DNA of 19,871 nucleotides, taken from Syntrophorhabdus sp. (lineage in GTDB: Bacteria; Desulfobacterota; BSN033; UBA1163). Shown one piece after another: positions 7,632-14,037 of this stretch. The DNA lies in the NCBI GenBank assembly GCA_020724025.1, contig DYHU01000019.1, positions 3,559-23,429 of the forward strand, in the 5' to 3' direction. Below the pieces are notes generated by a model that saw only the letters and a program-made list of their open reading frames with translations, had not been told where the DNA came from and did no database searches. The translations under genes and the position numbers were made by a program. Position 1 is the stretch's first letter. The number at the start of each line of letters is the position of its first letter.

Positions 7632-7678
7632 AAGTGGTAACGATTCAGGAAAAAGTGGTAAAACATTACCACTTTTTC
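7632..7678. promoter_or_regulatory. Palindromic enhancer-like site (UAS) upstream of the sigma-54 promoter
   Basis: A perfect 13-bp inverted repeat with a 4-base loop (7649-7661 and 7666-7678) has the core GTGGTAAAACATTACCAC. A second half-site, AAGTGGTAA, lies at 7632-7640, exactly 21 bases (two helical turns) from the matching AAGTGGTAA at 7653-7661. The site is about 105-165 bases upstream of the sigma-54 promoter, the usual distance for activator-binding sites. Its A-run and T-run flanks also fit a bidirectional terminator after the upstream regulator gene, so both roles remain possible. Confidence 0.6.
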
Positions 7679-7715
7679 TTTTTTTGCCCAGAAAATAATA
7701 GTTTCGTTATACGGT

Positions 7716-7965
7716 CAGGGCTAAGATGCCCGTATCGTTAGATTGAAATTGACGTTTGTCGTTGTCGAAGCTCGTATCGAGGCTCGTATGTGGATGCTGG
7801 ATACTCGAGCTTCAAGTTTCGAGCCTCTTGCTTTGATACGAGCATCGTCACCGAAAACCTTTTTTATAACCGTTACCAGTAACCGAAACGGGCTTCGTAA
7901 CCGTAACCCAAACACCCGGAGTATTTTCATCGTTCGAGGGTGACGCTCCGTCATGAAGTATTGCC
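7716..7965. repeat. Dispersed intergenic repeat, copy 1
   Basis: This shares most of its length with 15954-16240 and its outer parts with 10855-11170. Shared landmarks in plus-strand order are CAGGG..ATGCCCGTATCG, CGTTTGTCGTTGTCGAAG, a 17-bp stem GCTCGTATC-GAGGCTCG (7770-7786) paired with 7820-7827 plus 7835-7843 around a 7-base bulge, ATCGTCACCG, TTCGTAACCGTAACC, and a small hairpin TGACG-CTC-CGTCA (7941-7953). It lies 60 bases past the stop of the GAF-type activator. Open frames across it (Arg-, Ala- and Ser-rich) are judged not to be genes. Confidence 0.8.
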
Positions 7966-8025
7966 TAGAAAATAGATTGTTTCCATTTATGATCAAGAAT
8001 CAACTCCTTAAAATTATATGGAAAT

Positions 8026-9687
8026 TTATTGAGTTAGAGAAATAAACTGTTTTTCAAGACCACAATCTTTAATCTTATATAGGAGGGCTTTATAGCTAAT
8101 ATTGAGGAGTTGGGCCGCTCTTCTTCTATTCCAGTTCGTTATCTGCAAGGCTTTGAGAATCGTCTTGGATTCCGCTTTGATCGTGGCTTCCCTATGAACA
8201 TCTTTCAACGAAGGCCAGGACTTGGAATTGGCGATGGACTTTTCTTTCTCGATGGTCGCATTTTCTATGATCCCATGAGTTAATTCATCTATAATCATCT
8301 TTTCGTTTTCAAGAATAACGTAACGCTGGATGACATTCTCCAGTTCTCGAACATTTCCCGGCCAATGATGTTGTTTAAAAATCCTCATGATCTTACTCGA
8401 TAAAGTGGGCACCTTTTTCTGGTACTTTTTGCTGAATTTATCTAAAAAATATTCTATGAAAACCTGAATTTCCTCCCCCCTCTCCCTCAGAGGAGGGATG
8501 GTGAGGTTGACGACATTTAGACGATAATAGAGATCTTCGCGAAATTGGCCATGGTTCACCATTTCTTCGATATTTTTATTTGTTGCAGCCAATACCCGAA
8601 CATCCACCCATATATCTTTCTTCCCTCCCAATCTTGAAAATTCCCTGTCCTGAAGCACTTGAAGAAGCTTGCCTTGGAGAAAGGGGCTCATCTCTGAAAT
8701 CTCGTCTAAAAAGATCGTGCCGGTATGGGCCAGTTCAAATTTTCCTGGTTTCTGCCGGTAAGCTCCCGTAAAGGCCCCCTTTTCATAGCCAAAGAGTTCA
8801 CTTTCAAGAAGTTCTTGCGGAAGAGCGGCGCAATTCACTTTGACAAATGGTTTTTCTTTCCGAAAGGAATTGAGATGGATCGAGCGGGCAACTACCTCTT
8901 TTCCAACGCCGCTTTCCCCCTGGATCAGGACCGTCACGTCCGTATTGGCAACCTGATCCATCAGTTCCTTAATTCGATGCATTTTTTCACTTGCATAGAT
9001 AAAAATCCCGTTCTCCCGAGTCATTTCGCCGACCTCCACAAAAGCGGGAGTGGCGTCAGGAGAAGGCTTTTCGGAGCTTTTCATTAACCGTTGTATTTCC
9101 TTGATCTCTAAAAAGAATCGTGAAGAGGTGAGAGCCATTCCGACCTGGTTGGATATATAGGACAACACCCATTTGTCCCCCTCATTGAATGCCCCTTTCT
9201 GGGAATGACTGATGTTAAATACTCCAACGACTTGATCATTTTCACGGATGGGAAAACAGATCAGGGAATTTACTTTTTCACTTGAGCCATCTGCCTTTAC
9301 GAAATGGGGTTCTTTCTTCACATCATTTAGCAGGACGGCCTGTCCTTCTTTGAAAACTTTTCCCGCAATTCCCTCTCCAGATTTAAATCTTTCCCCATTT
9401 TTGGATTGATCTGGGTAAAAAACACTCTTCTTTTCACCCTTCCCTCGAGCTGAACGAACCACGAGACATCCGGAGACTGGGTCTTTCAGCATCAAAGAGC
9501 AGTTTTCGGCATCGATTTCCTCTATCACAACATCCAGAATCGCCTTACAGGTTTCACCAAAATCGGGCACATGGCGCATCGCTCCCTGAACCTTCTGGAA
9601 GAGACCGAACGCTCGGTTGCCTTTCCCCACGAAGAAAGGGATGTCTGAGGCGTTTTCAAAGCTTTTGGATAAGGCATCGAGTTTCAT
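8026..9687 (-). CDS. GAF-domain sigma-54-dependent transcriptional activator
   Basis: This 553-residue enhancer-binding protein has an N-terminal GAF sensory domain at about residues 40-190 (GEGIAGKVFKEGQAVLLNDV and SLICFPIRENDQVVGVFNIS), the AAA+ domain at about 228-460, and a Fis-type helix-turn-helix at about 518-542. Walker A is GESGVGKE (257-264), GAFTGA is at 304-309 and the Walker B acidic pair DE at 328-329, all intact. The GAF domain probably senses a small ligand; which one cannot be read from the sequence. The recognition region [10 protein letters not shown] is identical to that of the short activator at 6316-7332, so both may bind the same DNA sites. A GGAGTG ribosome site and a candidate sigma-54 promoter (9751-9766) precede it. 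Confidence 0.95.
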   Translation of the reverse strand: MKLDALSKSFENASDIPFFVGKGNRAFGLFQKVQGAMRHVPDFGETCKAILDVVIEEIDAENCSLMLKDPVSGCLVVRSARGKGEKKSVFYPDQSKNGERFKSGEGIAGKVFKEGQAVLLNDVKKEPHFVKADGSSEKVNSLICFPIRENDQVVGVFNISHSQKGAFNEGDKWVLSYISNQVGMALTSSRFFLEIKEIQRLMKSSEKPSPDATPAFVEVGEMTRENGIFIYASEKMHRIKELMDQVANTDVTVLIQGESGVGKEVVARSIHLNSFRKEKPFVKVNCAALPQELLESELFGYEKGAFTGAYRQKPGKFELAHTGTIFLDEISEMSPFLQGKLLQVLQDREFSRLGGKKDIWVDVRVLAATNKNIEEMVNHGQFREDLYYRLNVVNLTIPPLRERGEEIQVFIEYFLDKFSKKYQKKVPTLSSKIMRIFKQHHWPGNVRELENVIQRYVILENEKMIIDELTHGIIENATIEKEKSIANSKSWPSLKDVHREATIKAESKTILKALQITNWNRRRAAQLLNISYKALLYKIKDCGLEKQFISLTQ

Positions 9688-9750
9688 TTTTTCACTCCGG
9701 AATATTTTGACGTCTTCGACAGCGGATAGACCATATCTTTAAGAAGTGAT

Positions 9751-9766
9751 AGCAATTATAATACCA
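9751..9766 (-). promoter_or_regulatory. Candidate sigma-54 promoter for the GAF activator gene
   Basis: Read on the minus strand the site is TGGTATTATAATTGCT. It keeps the GG and GC dinucleotides and the full TTGCT box at correct spacing, but the -24 box is TGGTAT rather than TGGCAC. Transcription would start about 50 bases before the ATG at 9687. The rest of the 271-bp gap 9688-9958 shows no other clear signal; no GTGGTAA-type site was seen upstream. Confidence 0.55.
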
Positions 9767-9958
9767 ATCTCTTTGCCTCTTTTAAAAACCTTTCAATCCA
9801 TCAATTTTACTAATGATTTGTGAAAGTGGGTTCGGGAAGAAATCTTTTGATTATCATCTAAATTGACCATTCGGCACATGTAGTGAGCCCAATGGCATAA
9901 TGGGGAAAATAACTTAAATCATTTCGGGTAGTTTTAGATCTGGAATAAAAAGGAAGAA

Positions 9959-10837
9959 CTAATGAGGGAGAGATTCCTTTTGCATCTCTTCCACCACGGC
10001 TCTGAGAGGCTCCGGAAGATCAAACTGATCGGGATACGTAAAACATTGAAAAGATGCGGTTTGAACAAGTGAACTTAAGAGATTGTCAGATATAAATGAG
10101 GGATGATTTTGAATTAAATGTGAAAGCCTTCCCACCAGAGCTTTTGAACCCATCTGGTCTGTCTCGGGAAGGAGGAGGACAATCTCCCCATTATTCTTTG
10201 CTACGACGTCTTCTTCCCTTATGAATTTTCTAATCATCTTTGATAGTTCCCTATAAAAATGGATAGATGGTTTCCCTACCCTCTCCCTCGCCGGGATCTG
10301 GATGAGGAGAATCGAGAGAGAACGGTGATGCCTCCTCGCCCTCTTAATTTCCTGTCGAATGTTATGACTCAAAAAGATTTGGTTAAATATCAATCCCTCC
10401 ATATCTCTTGAGATGGGGTCGAGGAGGTTCAATCTTTCCAATTCTCGAACTTTAGAGGTCACCTCCCGTTGCTTCAACCCTTTTTTGATATGGGCAATAA
10501 TTTTTTGGGGTGAATAGGGTTTCAGAATATAATCATCGACCCCTATGTCAAAAAGGTTTTCATAGGCTATTTCATCCACCGCCGCATTCGTCACCATCAG
10601 GATATAGATTTCAGGAGACTTCTCTTTCATCCATTGGACCATCTCCCGGATACTCTCGTGGGGAGGGATATATTCCATCATGACGGCCGAATATTGCCTT
10701 TTATTAAAAAGAGAGCGGGCATCTTTTGTGTTGACCGCTGTCTCGACGCAATAGTTCTCTCCCTCCAGAATCATCCTGTAAGCGTTCAGGAGATTTTTAA
10801 AGGGATCGATCAGAAGAATCCAATTCTCGCCCATCAT
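9959..10837 (-). CDS. Pseudo-receiver fused to a degenerate GGDEF domain
   Basis: This is a 292-residue cytoplasmic regulator. Residues about 5-118 have a receiver-like fold: LLID at 8-11 for the acidic pocket, MMEY at 53-56 where LLD(Y/L) is expected, T83 and K106 (KPYSP). The phosphorylation-site Asp is therefore Glu55, and the acidic pair is reduced to one Asp. Residues about 145-290 resemble a diguanylate cyclase fold, with NNGEI (215-219) in place of GGDEF, followed by VLLLPETD. Neither phosphorylation nor cyclic di-GMP synthesis is expected. Glu at the phosphosite sometimes mimics an active state, but that is not shown here. An AAAGG ribosome site precedes two adjacent ATG codons. It sits between two sigma-54 activators, so a regulatory role by protein contact is plausible. 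Confidence 0.85.
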   Translation of the reverse strand: MMGENWILLIDPFKNLLNAYRMILEGENYCVETAVNTKDARSLFNKRQYSAVMMEYIPPHESIREMVQWMKEKSPEIYILMVTNAAVDEIAYENLFDIGVDDYILKPYSPQKIIAHIKKGLKQREVTSKVRELERLNLLDPISRDMEGLIFNQIFLSHNIRQEIKRARRHHRSLSILLIQIPARERVGKPSIHFYRELSKMIRKFIREEDVVAKNNGEIVLLLPETDQMGSKALVGRLSHLIQNHPSFISDNLLSSLVQTASFQCFTYPDQFDLPEPLRAVVEEMQKESLPH

Positions 10838-10854
10838 TTATCCTTTTAGGGAGC

Positions 10855-11170
10855 CAACGTTTGTCGTTGTCGAAACTTGTATCATTTAGTGACCATGAAC
10901 GTTACATGAACGTTAAACGATGAACGATGAACCAAAACCATTGGAAAGATGGAATAGTGGAATAATGGGTTAGAAAATAATTATTCTTCTTGGTTTTGTC
11001 CAATATTCCATTATTCCAATCTTCCATTATTCCGGAATTTCGTTGTCCATTGTTCATTGTATGTCACGAGCATCGTCACCGTTAACCCGTTTTCTTTTTT
11101 GTTACCTTAACCTTAATATTCGGAGTAATTCCATGGTTCGATGATGACGAACCCGTCATGAAGGATTACC
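10855..11170. repeat. Dispersed intergenic repeat, copy 2 (replaced centre)
   Basis: The left end (CCAACGTTTGTCGTTGTCGA) and right part (ACGAGCATCGTCACCG... to GTCATGAAGGATTACC), with the small hairpin TGACG-AACC-CGTCA (11145-11158), match copies 1 and 3. The middle (about 10890-11075) is different: it is an AT-rich region of short inverted repeats built on GGAATAATGG-type units and their complements, plus GATGAACGATGAACC with a partial complement near 11045. The right end overlaps the last codon and TAA stop of the NtrC-type gene. Confidence 0.7.
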
Positions 11171-12545
11171 TTTTTTTTAATGGTTTCAAATGATATTTTT
11201 TGATTCGATTCGACAGCATCTTCCTGGTTATTCTGAGTAGTTCTGCGGCTTTTTCCTGATTCCAATTCGTCTCTTTGAGTTTAGCGAGAATCGATGCCCT
11301 CTCAAGATTTTCTACGATATTCATTAAGTCAACCTTCCCCTTTCTCTCAATCCGACCGTCTTCCACGTTGAGAAGAAGGTGAGAGGGAAGGTCGTCGACC
11401 CTGATGGTATGATTTCTACAGAACACAACCATCTGCTGAATGATATTGGCTAATTCCCTGATATTCCCAGGCCAGGAAAATGTTTTGAGACGCTCGATCA
11501 CCTCCGGCTCAATTCTTATCGGAACGTCGCCTTCTTGAAACTTCTTAAGAAAGTGGTTGACCAGCAAGGGGAGATCGGAGAGGCGCTCCCTTAAGGGGGG
11601 GAGAGTCATTGGAACGATACTTAACCGATAGTAAAGATCTTTTCTAAAATTTCCTTTTCCCAATTCCTCCATAAGATTTCGATTGGTTATGGAGATGATT
11701 CGAACATCAACCTTGGTCGACCTCGAATCCCCCACCCTTTCAAACTCCTTTTCTTCGATCACTCTTAAAAGGATCTTCTGAAGATTGACCGGAATTTCAC
11801 TGATTTCGTCTAAGATCAATGTCCCTTCATGGGCGGCTTGAAAGCGTCCGATCGTATCCTTTACCGCGCCTGTAAACGCTCCCCTTTTGTGACCAAATAA
11901 TTCCGTTGTGAGAAGGCTCTCCGTGAGCGCTCCACAATTGACAGTCACCAACGGTTTTTCCCGTCTCGAACTATTGTAGTGAATGGTTTTTGCAATGAGG
12001 TCTTTCCCCGTCCCACTCTCCCCATGAATGAGAATGGTTGCATCGGTTTTGGATACTTTTCCAATCGTCTCAAATATCTCGAACATTTTTGGGTGATTCC
12101 CGACGATATTGGGGAAAGAATATTTTTCAGTCACTTCCTTTCTTAGAGAGTCGATCTCCTTCTCCATCTCCTGAGTTTTGATGGCTTGCCGGATGATGGT
12201 AATAAATCTCTCTAAATTATTGAAGATCGGTTTTTCAAAGAAATAGAACGCCCCTTGCTTGAGGGTTTCGACCGCCATCGAAACGGACCCATAAGCCGTG
12301 ATGAGGATCACCGGAATGTTTTGGTGGTTCCTCTTCACCTCGGCGAGGAGTTCCATCCCGCTCAAGTCAGGCATCCTCTCATCGGTAACGATCACATTGA
12401 TGGGATTCGCATGGAGTAACTCCAATGCTTCTTTCCCGTTTCCGGCCGGAAAGACATGAAAACCCTCGTCGGTAAGAGCCTCACATATTCCAAAAAGAGA
12501 ATTGGGTTCGTCATCGACCACTAAAATGGAAGATTGAGACGCCAC
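11166..12545 (-). CDS. NtrC-type sigma-54 response regulator
   Basis: This 459-residue protein has receiver, AAA+ and Fis-type DNA-binding domains. The receiver spans about 5-120 with D10-D11, phosphoacceptor D55 (VIVTDERMPD), T83 and K105. The AAA+ domain follows with Walker A GESGTGKD (175-182), GAFTGA (222-227) and Walker B DE (246-247), all intact. The helix-turn-helix at about 427-451 (NWNQEKAAELLRITRKMLSNRI) has a recognition helix different from the other two activators here, so its DNA sites should differ. The start is GTG at 12545, sharing its first base with the TAG of the kinase gene (TAGTG), with AGGAG upstream. This is strong evidence for translational coupling with its likely cognate kinase. 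Confidence 0.96.
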   Translation of the reverse strand: MASQSSILVVDDEPNSLFGICEALTDEGFHVFPAGNGKEALELLHANPINVIVTDERMPDLSGMELLAEVKRNHQNIPVILITAYGSVSMAVETLKQGAFYFFEKPIFNNLERFITIIRQAIKTQEMEKEIDSLRKEVTEKYSFPNIVGNHPKMFEIFETIGKVSKTDATILIHGESGTGKDLIAKTIHYNSSRREKPLVTVNCGALTESLLTTELFGHKRGAFTGAVKDTIGRFQAAHEGTLILDEISEIPVNLQKILLRVIEEKEFERVGDSRSTKVDVRIISITNRNLMEELGKGNFRKDLYYRLSIVPMTLPPLRERLSDLPLLVNHFLKKFQEGDVPIRIEPEVIERLKTFSWPGNIRELANIIQQMVVFCRNHTIRVDDLPSHLLLNVEDGRIERKGKVDLMNIVENLERASILAKLKETNWNQEKAAELLRITRKMLSNRIKKYHLKPLKKR

Positions 12546-13654
12546 TATACTTCTCCTGCGCCCTCTTTCGGAAGACGGTTTATGGGCAACATCACTTTAA
12601 CCGCTGTCCCCTTCTTTTCTTCGCTTTCGATATGGATTTTTCCATGATGACGCTCGACAATGATTCTTCGACAGAGGGCCAACCCCAATCCGTTTCCCCT
12701 GGGTTTGGTGGTAAAGAAAGGACTGAAGAGGGATTGCATCACTTCCTTCTTCATGCCGATCCCCTGATCTCGAAAAAAAATCTCTATATTCTTGGAGGAT
12801 TGGGGGCTCCGGAAGGCCTCGATCGCCAACTCCCCACCGTCAGGCATGGCCTCAAAGGCATTTTTAATGATGTTTACAAAGGCTTGTTTAATCTCCTCAT
12901 AATTGACACAAACCTTTGGGAGATCAGGGTCTGTCTTGACGGTGATCTTGATTTTTTTGGATTCCGATTCAAACATGTGAGTCAGCATACTCACGACCAC
13001 TGAAATCACCTCCCGGAGGTTCACCTCGGTGAAGCGAATGAAATCGGGAGGTCTTACGAAATTGAGACACCCCTGAACAAAATCATTTAAGTGCTGAACT
13101 TCTTCATGGATGATTTTGATGGATTGAGAGAGAAATTGATCCTCTGAATTGCAGCGTTTTTGAATGATGGCCAAGGCTCCCGCAATGGCATGGAGGGGAT
13201 TTCGAATCTCATGGGCAAGGAACGGGAAAAACCTTTCAAGGGAGGGATAGGGTTCTAACTGTTGGTCCTCAAGTTGGGCATCACGAATCTCTAAAGCGTT
13301 TTTCATCGCCTTGATAAGGATTTGGGATTCCACAGGTTTGGTGAGAAAATCGATAGCCCCTTTTCTCATCATGTCGATGGCCACCTGGTCCCCTCCAAAA
13401 CCGGTGATGACCACCACTGCAATATCTTTATTGACCTCCTTAACCCTCTCCAACACCTCTTCTCCCGATATGTCAGGCAGTTTCAGATCAAGGAGAATGA
13501 GCTCCGGGTGTTCTGTTGACGCTTTTTCAATGGCCGTTTTCCCATCTAAGGCAATAGAGATTTGGTAATCCTCCCCTTCCAAAACTCTCCGGATCAAATT
13601 AACAAATTCGATGCTGTCATCCACCACTAAAAGTTTTCTTTCTTTTTTGATCAT
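12545..13654 (-). CDS. Receiver-histidine kinase hybrid (sensor lacks input transmembrane domain)
   Basis: This is a 369-residue cytoplasmic protein with an N-terminal receiver (about 7-120; D12-D13, phosphoacceptor D56 in LILLDLKLPD, T84 and K106), then a HisKA domain with H148 (FLAHEIRNPLHA) and a HATPase domain with N-box (NIIKNAFEAM, N265), G1 box DQGIG (296-300) and G2 box GNGLGLA (320-326). No transmembrane segment or PAS/GAF domain is present, so the receiver itself is the likely input, driven by another kinase not in this window. The output partner is almost surely the overlapping NtrC-type regulator. There is no clear ribosome site before ATG 13654. A TATACT box lies close upstream, but its -35 match is poor. 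Confidence 0.95.
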   Translation of the reverse strand: MIKKERKLLVVDDSIEFVNLIRRVLEGEDYQISIALDGKTAIEKASTEHPELILLDLKLPDISGEEVLERVKEVNKDIAVVVITGFGGDQVAIDMMRKGAIDFLTKPVESQILIKAMKNALEIRDAQLEDQQLEPYPSLERFFPFLAHEIRNPLHAIAGALAIIQKRCNSEDQFLSQSIKIIHEEVQHLNDFVQGCLNFVRPPDFIRFTEVNLREVISVVVSMLTHMFESESKKIKITVKTDPDLPKVCVNYEEIKQAFVNIIKNAFEAMPDGGELAIEAFRSPQSSKNIEIFFRDQGIGMKKEVMQSLFSPFFTTKPRGNGLGLALCRRIIVERHHGKIHIESEEKKGTAVKVMLPINRLPKEGAGEV

Positions 13655-13707
13655 ATGGTAAAAATAGTATAATAAAATTTGGTGACAATCAACTAAAACT
13701 TTTTCAG

Positions 13708-13965
13708 TGTCATTTAAAAATTAAAAGTTCACTCTTTGAATTTCAAAAGTACACTCCTTTTATCTTCTCTAATTTCCTCTCCCCAAGGGGAGAGGATGAA
13801 GGTGAGGGGGGGTTGGGAAGCTCCACCCTCACCCCAACCCTCTCCCGCCAGCGGGAGAGGGAGCTATTGGTTTTCATTATTCATTCAATTTTTATTATCA
13901 TTGTTAGCTGCCTGTCAGGGTGGTTTTAAACATCTCAGGTGTGCACTTTTAATTTTTAGATGACA
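13708..13965. mobile_element. 258-bp IS21-like remnant or non-autonomous element
   Basis: Near-perfect 24-bp terminal inverted repeats (13708-13731 and 13942-13965, 21 of 24 positions agreeing) begin TGTCAT and end ATGACA. Inside the left end, AAAAGTNCACTC occurs twice, at 13723-13734 and 13745-13756. The right end carries the complement (AAAAGTGCAC, 13941-13950) and a weaker second copy about 23 bases inward. TG..CA ends with repeated internal boxes are typical of IS21-family elements; the family call is inference. No transposase remains. The centre holds two GC-rich hairpins (13776-13795 and 13838-13861). No target duplication could be recognised. Confidence 0.6.
13776..13861. repeat. Paired GC-rich hairpin repeats
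   Basis: CCTCTCCCC-AA-GGGGAGAGG (13776-13795) and CCCTCTCCCGC-CA-GCGGGAGAGGG (13838-13861) are perfect stems. The sequence between them, GGTGAGGGGGGGTTGGG then CACCCTCACCCCAACCC, is itself inverted. The two repeat units are therefore arranged head to head and could form one large cruciform. They lie inside the IS21-like element. Confidence 0.75.
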
Positions 13966-13982
13966 TTCCTTTTTTATGTTAC

Positions 13983-14011
13983 TTGACACGGGGGTCAGAA
14001 AAGACTATTTG
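13983..14011 (+). promoter_or_regulatory. Sigma-70-type promoter for the uracil-DNA glycosylase gene
   Basis: TTGACA (13983-13988, exact consensus) is followed after 17 bases by TATTTG (14006-14011, 4 of 6 matches). The expected start is near 14018, about 20 bases before the ATG at 14038, with GGAGAAGG between. It begins 18 bases after the end of the IS21-like element. Confidence 0.6.
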
Positions 14012-14037
14012 AGAATAGAAGGATAGGAGAAGGTTCG

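Noticed and set aside
7649..7678. Simple intrinsic terminator as the only explanation of the palindrome
   Set aside because: The stem is only moderately GC-rich, and the extra half-site at exactly 21 bases plus the distance to the sigma-54 promoter fit an activator site better. A terminator role is kept as an alternative.
7711..7970. Integron attC site or CRISPR-like array
   Set aside because: No RYYYAAC/GTTRRRY core pair at the ends, no integrase, and no regular repeat-spacer pattern; the copies are dispersed single units.
7721..7996. Minus-strand open frame of 91 residues (Arg-, Ala- and Ser-rich)
   Set aside because: It lies in dispersed repeat copy 1, has stem-derived repetitive residues such as EARVSSIHIRASIRAS, and no ribosome site. 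The matching copy 3 does not preserve the frame.
13655..13700. Sigma-70 promoter before the receiver-kinase gene
   Set aside because: A TATACT box is present, but the best -35 (TTGATT) is at 15-base spacing and the start would be almost leaderless, too weak to annotate.
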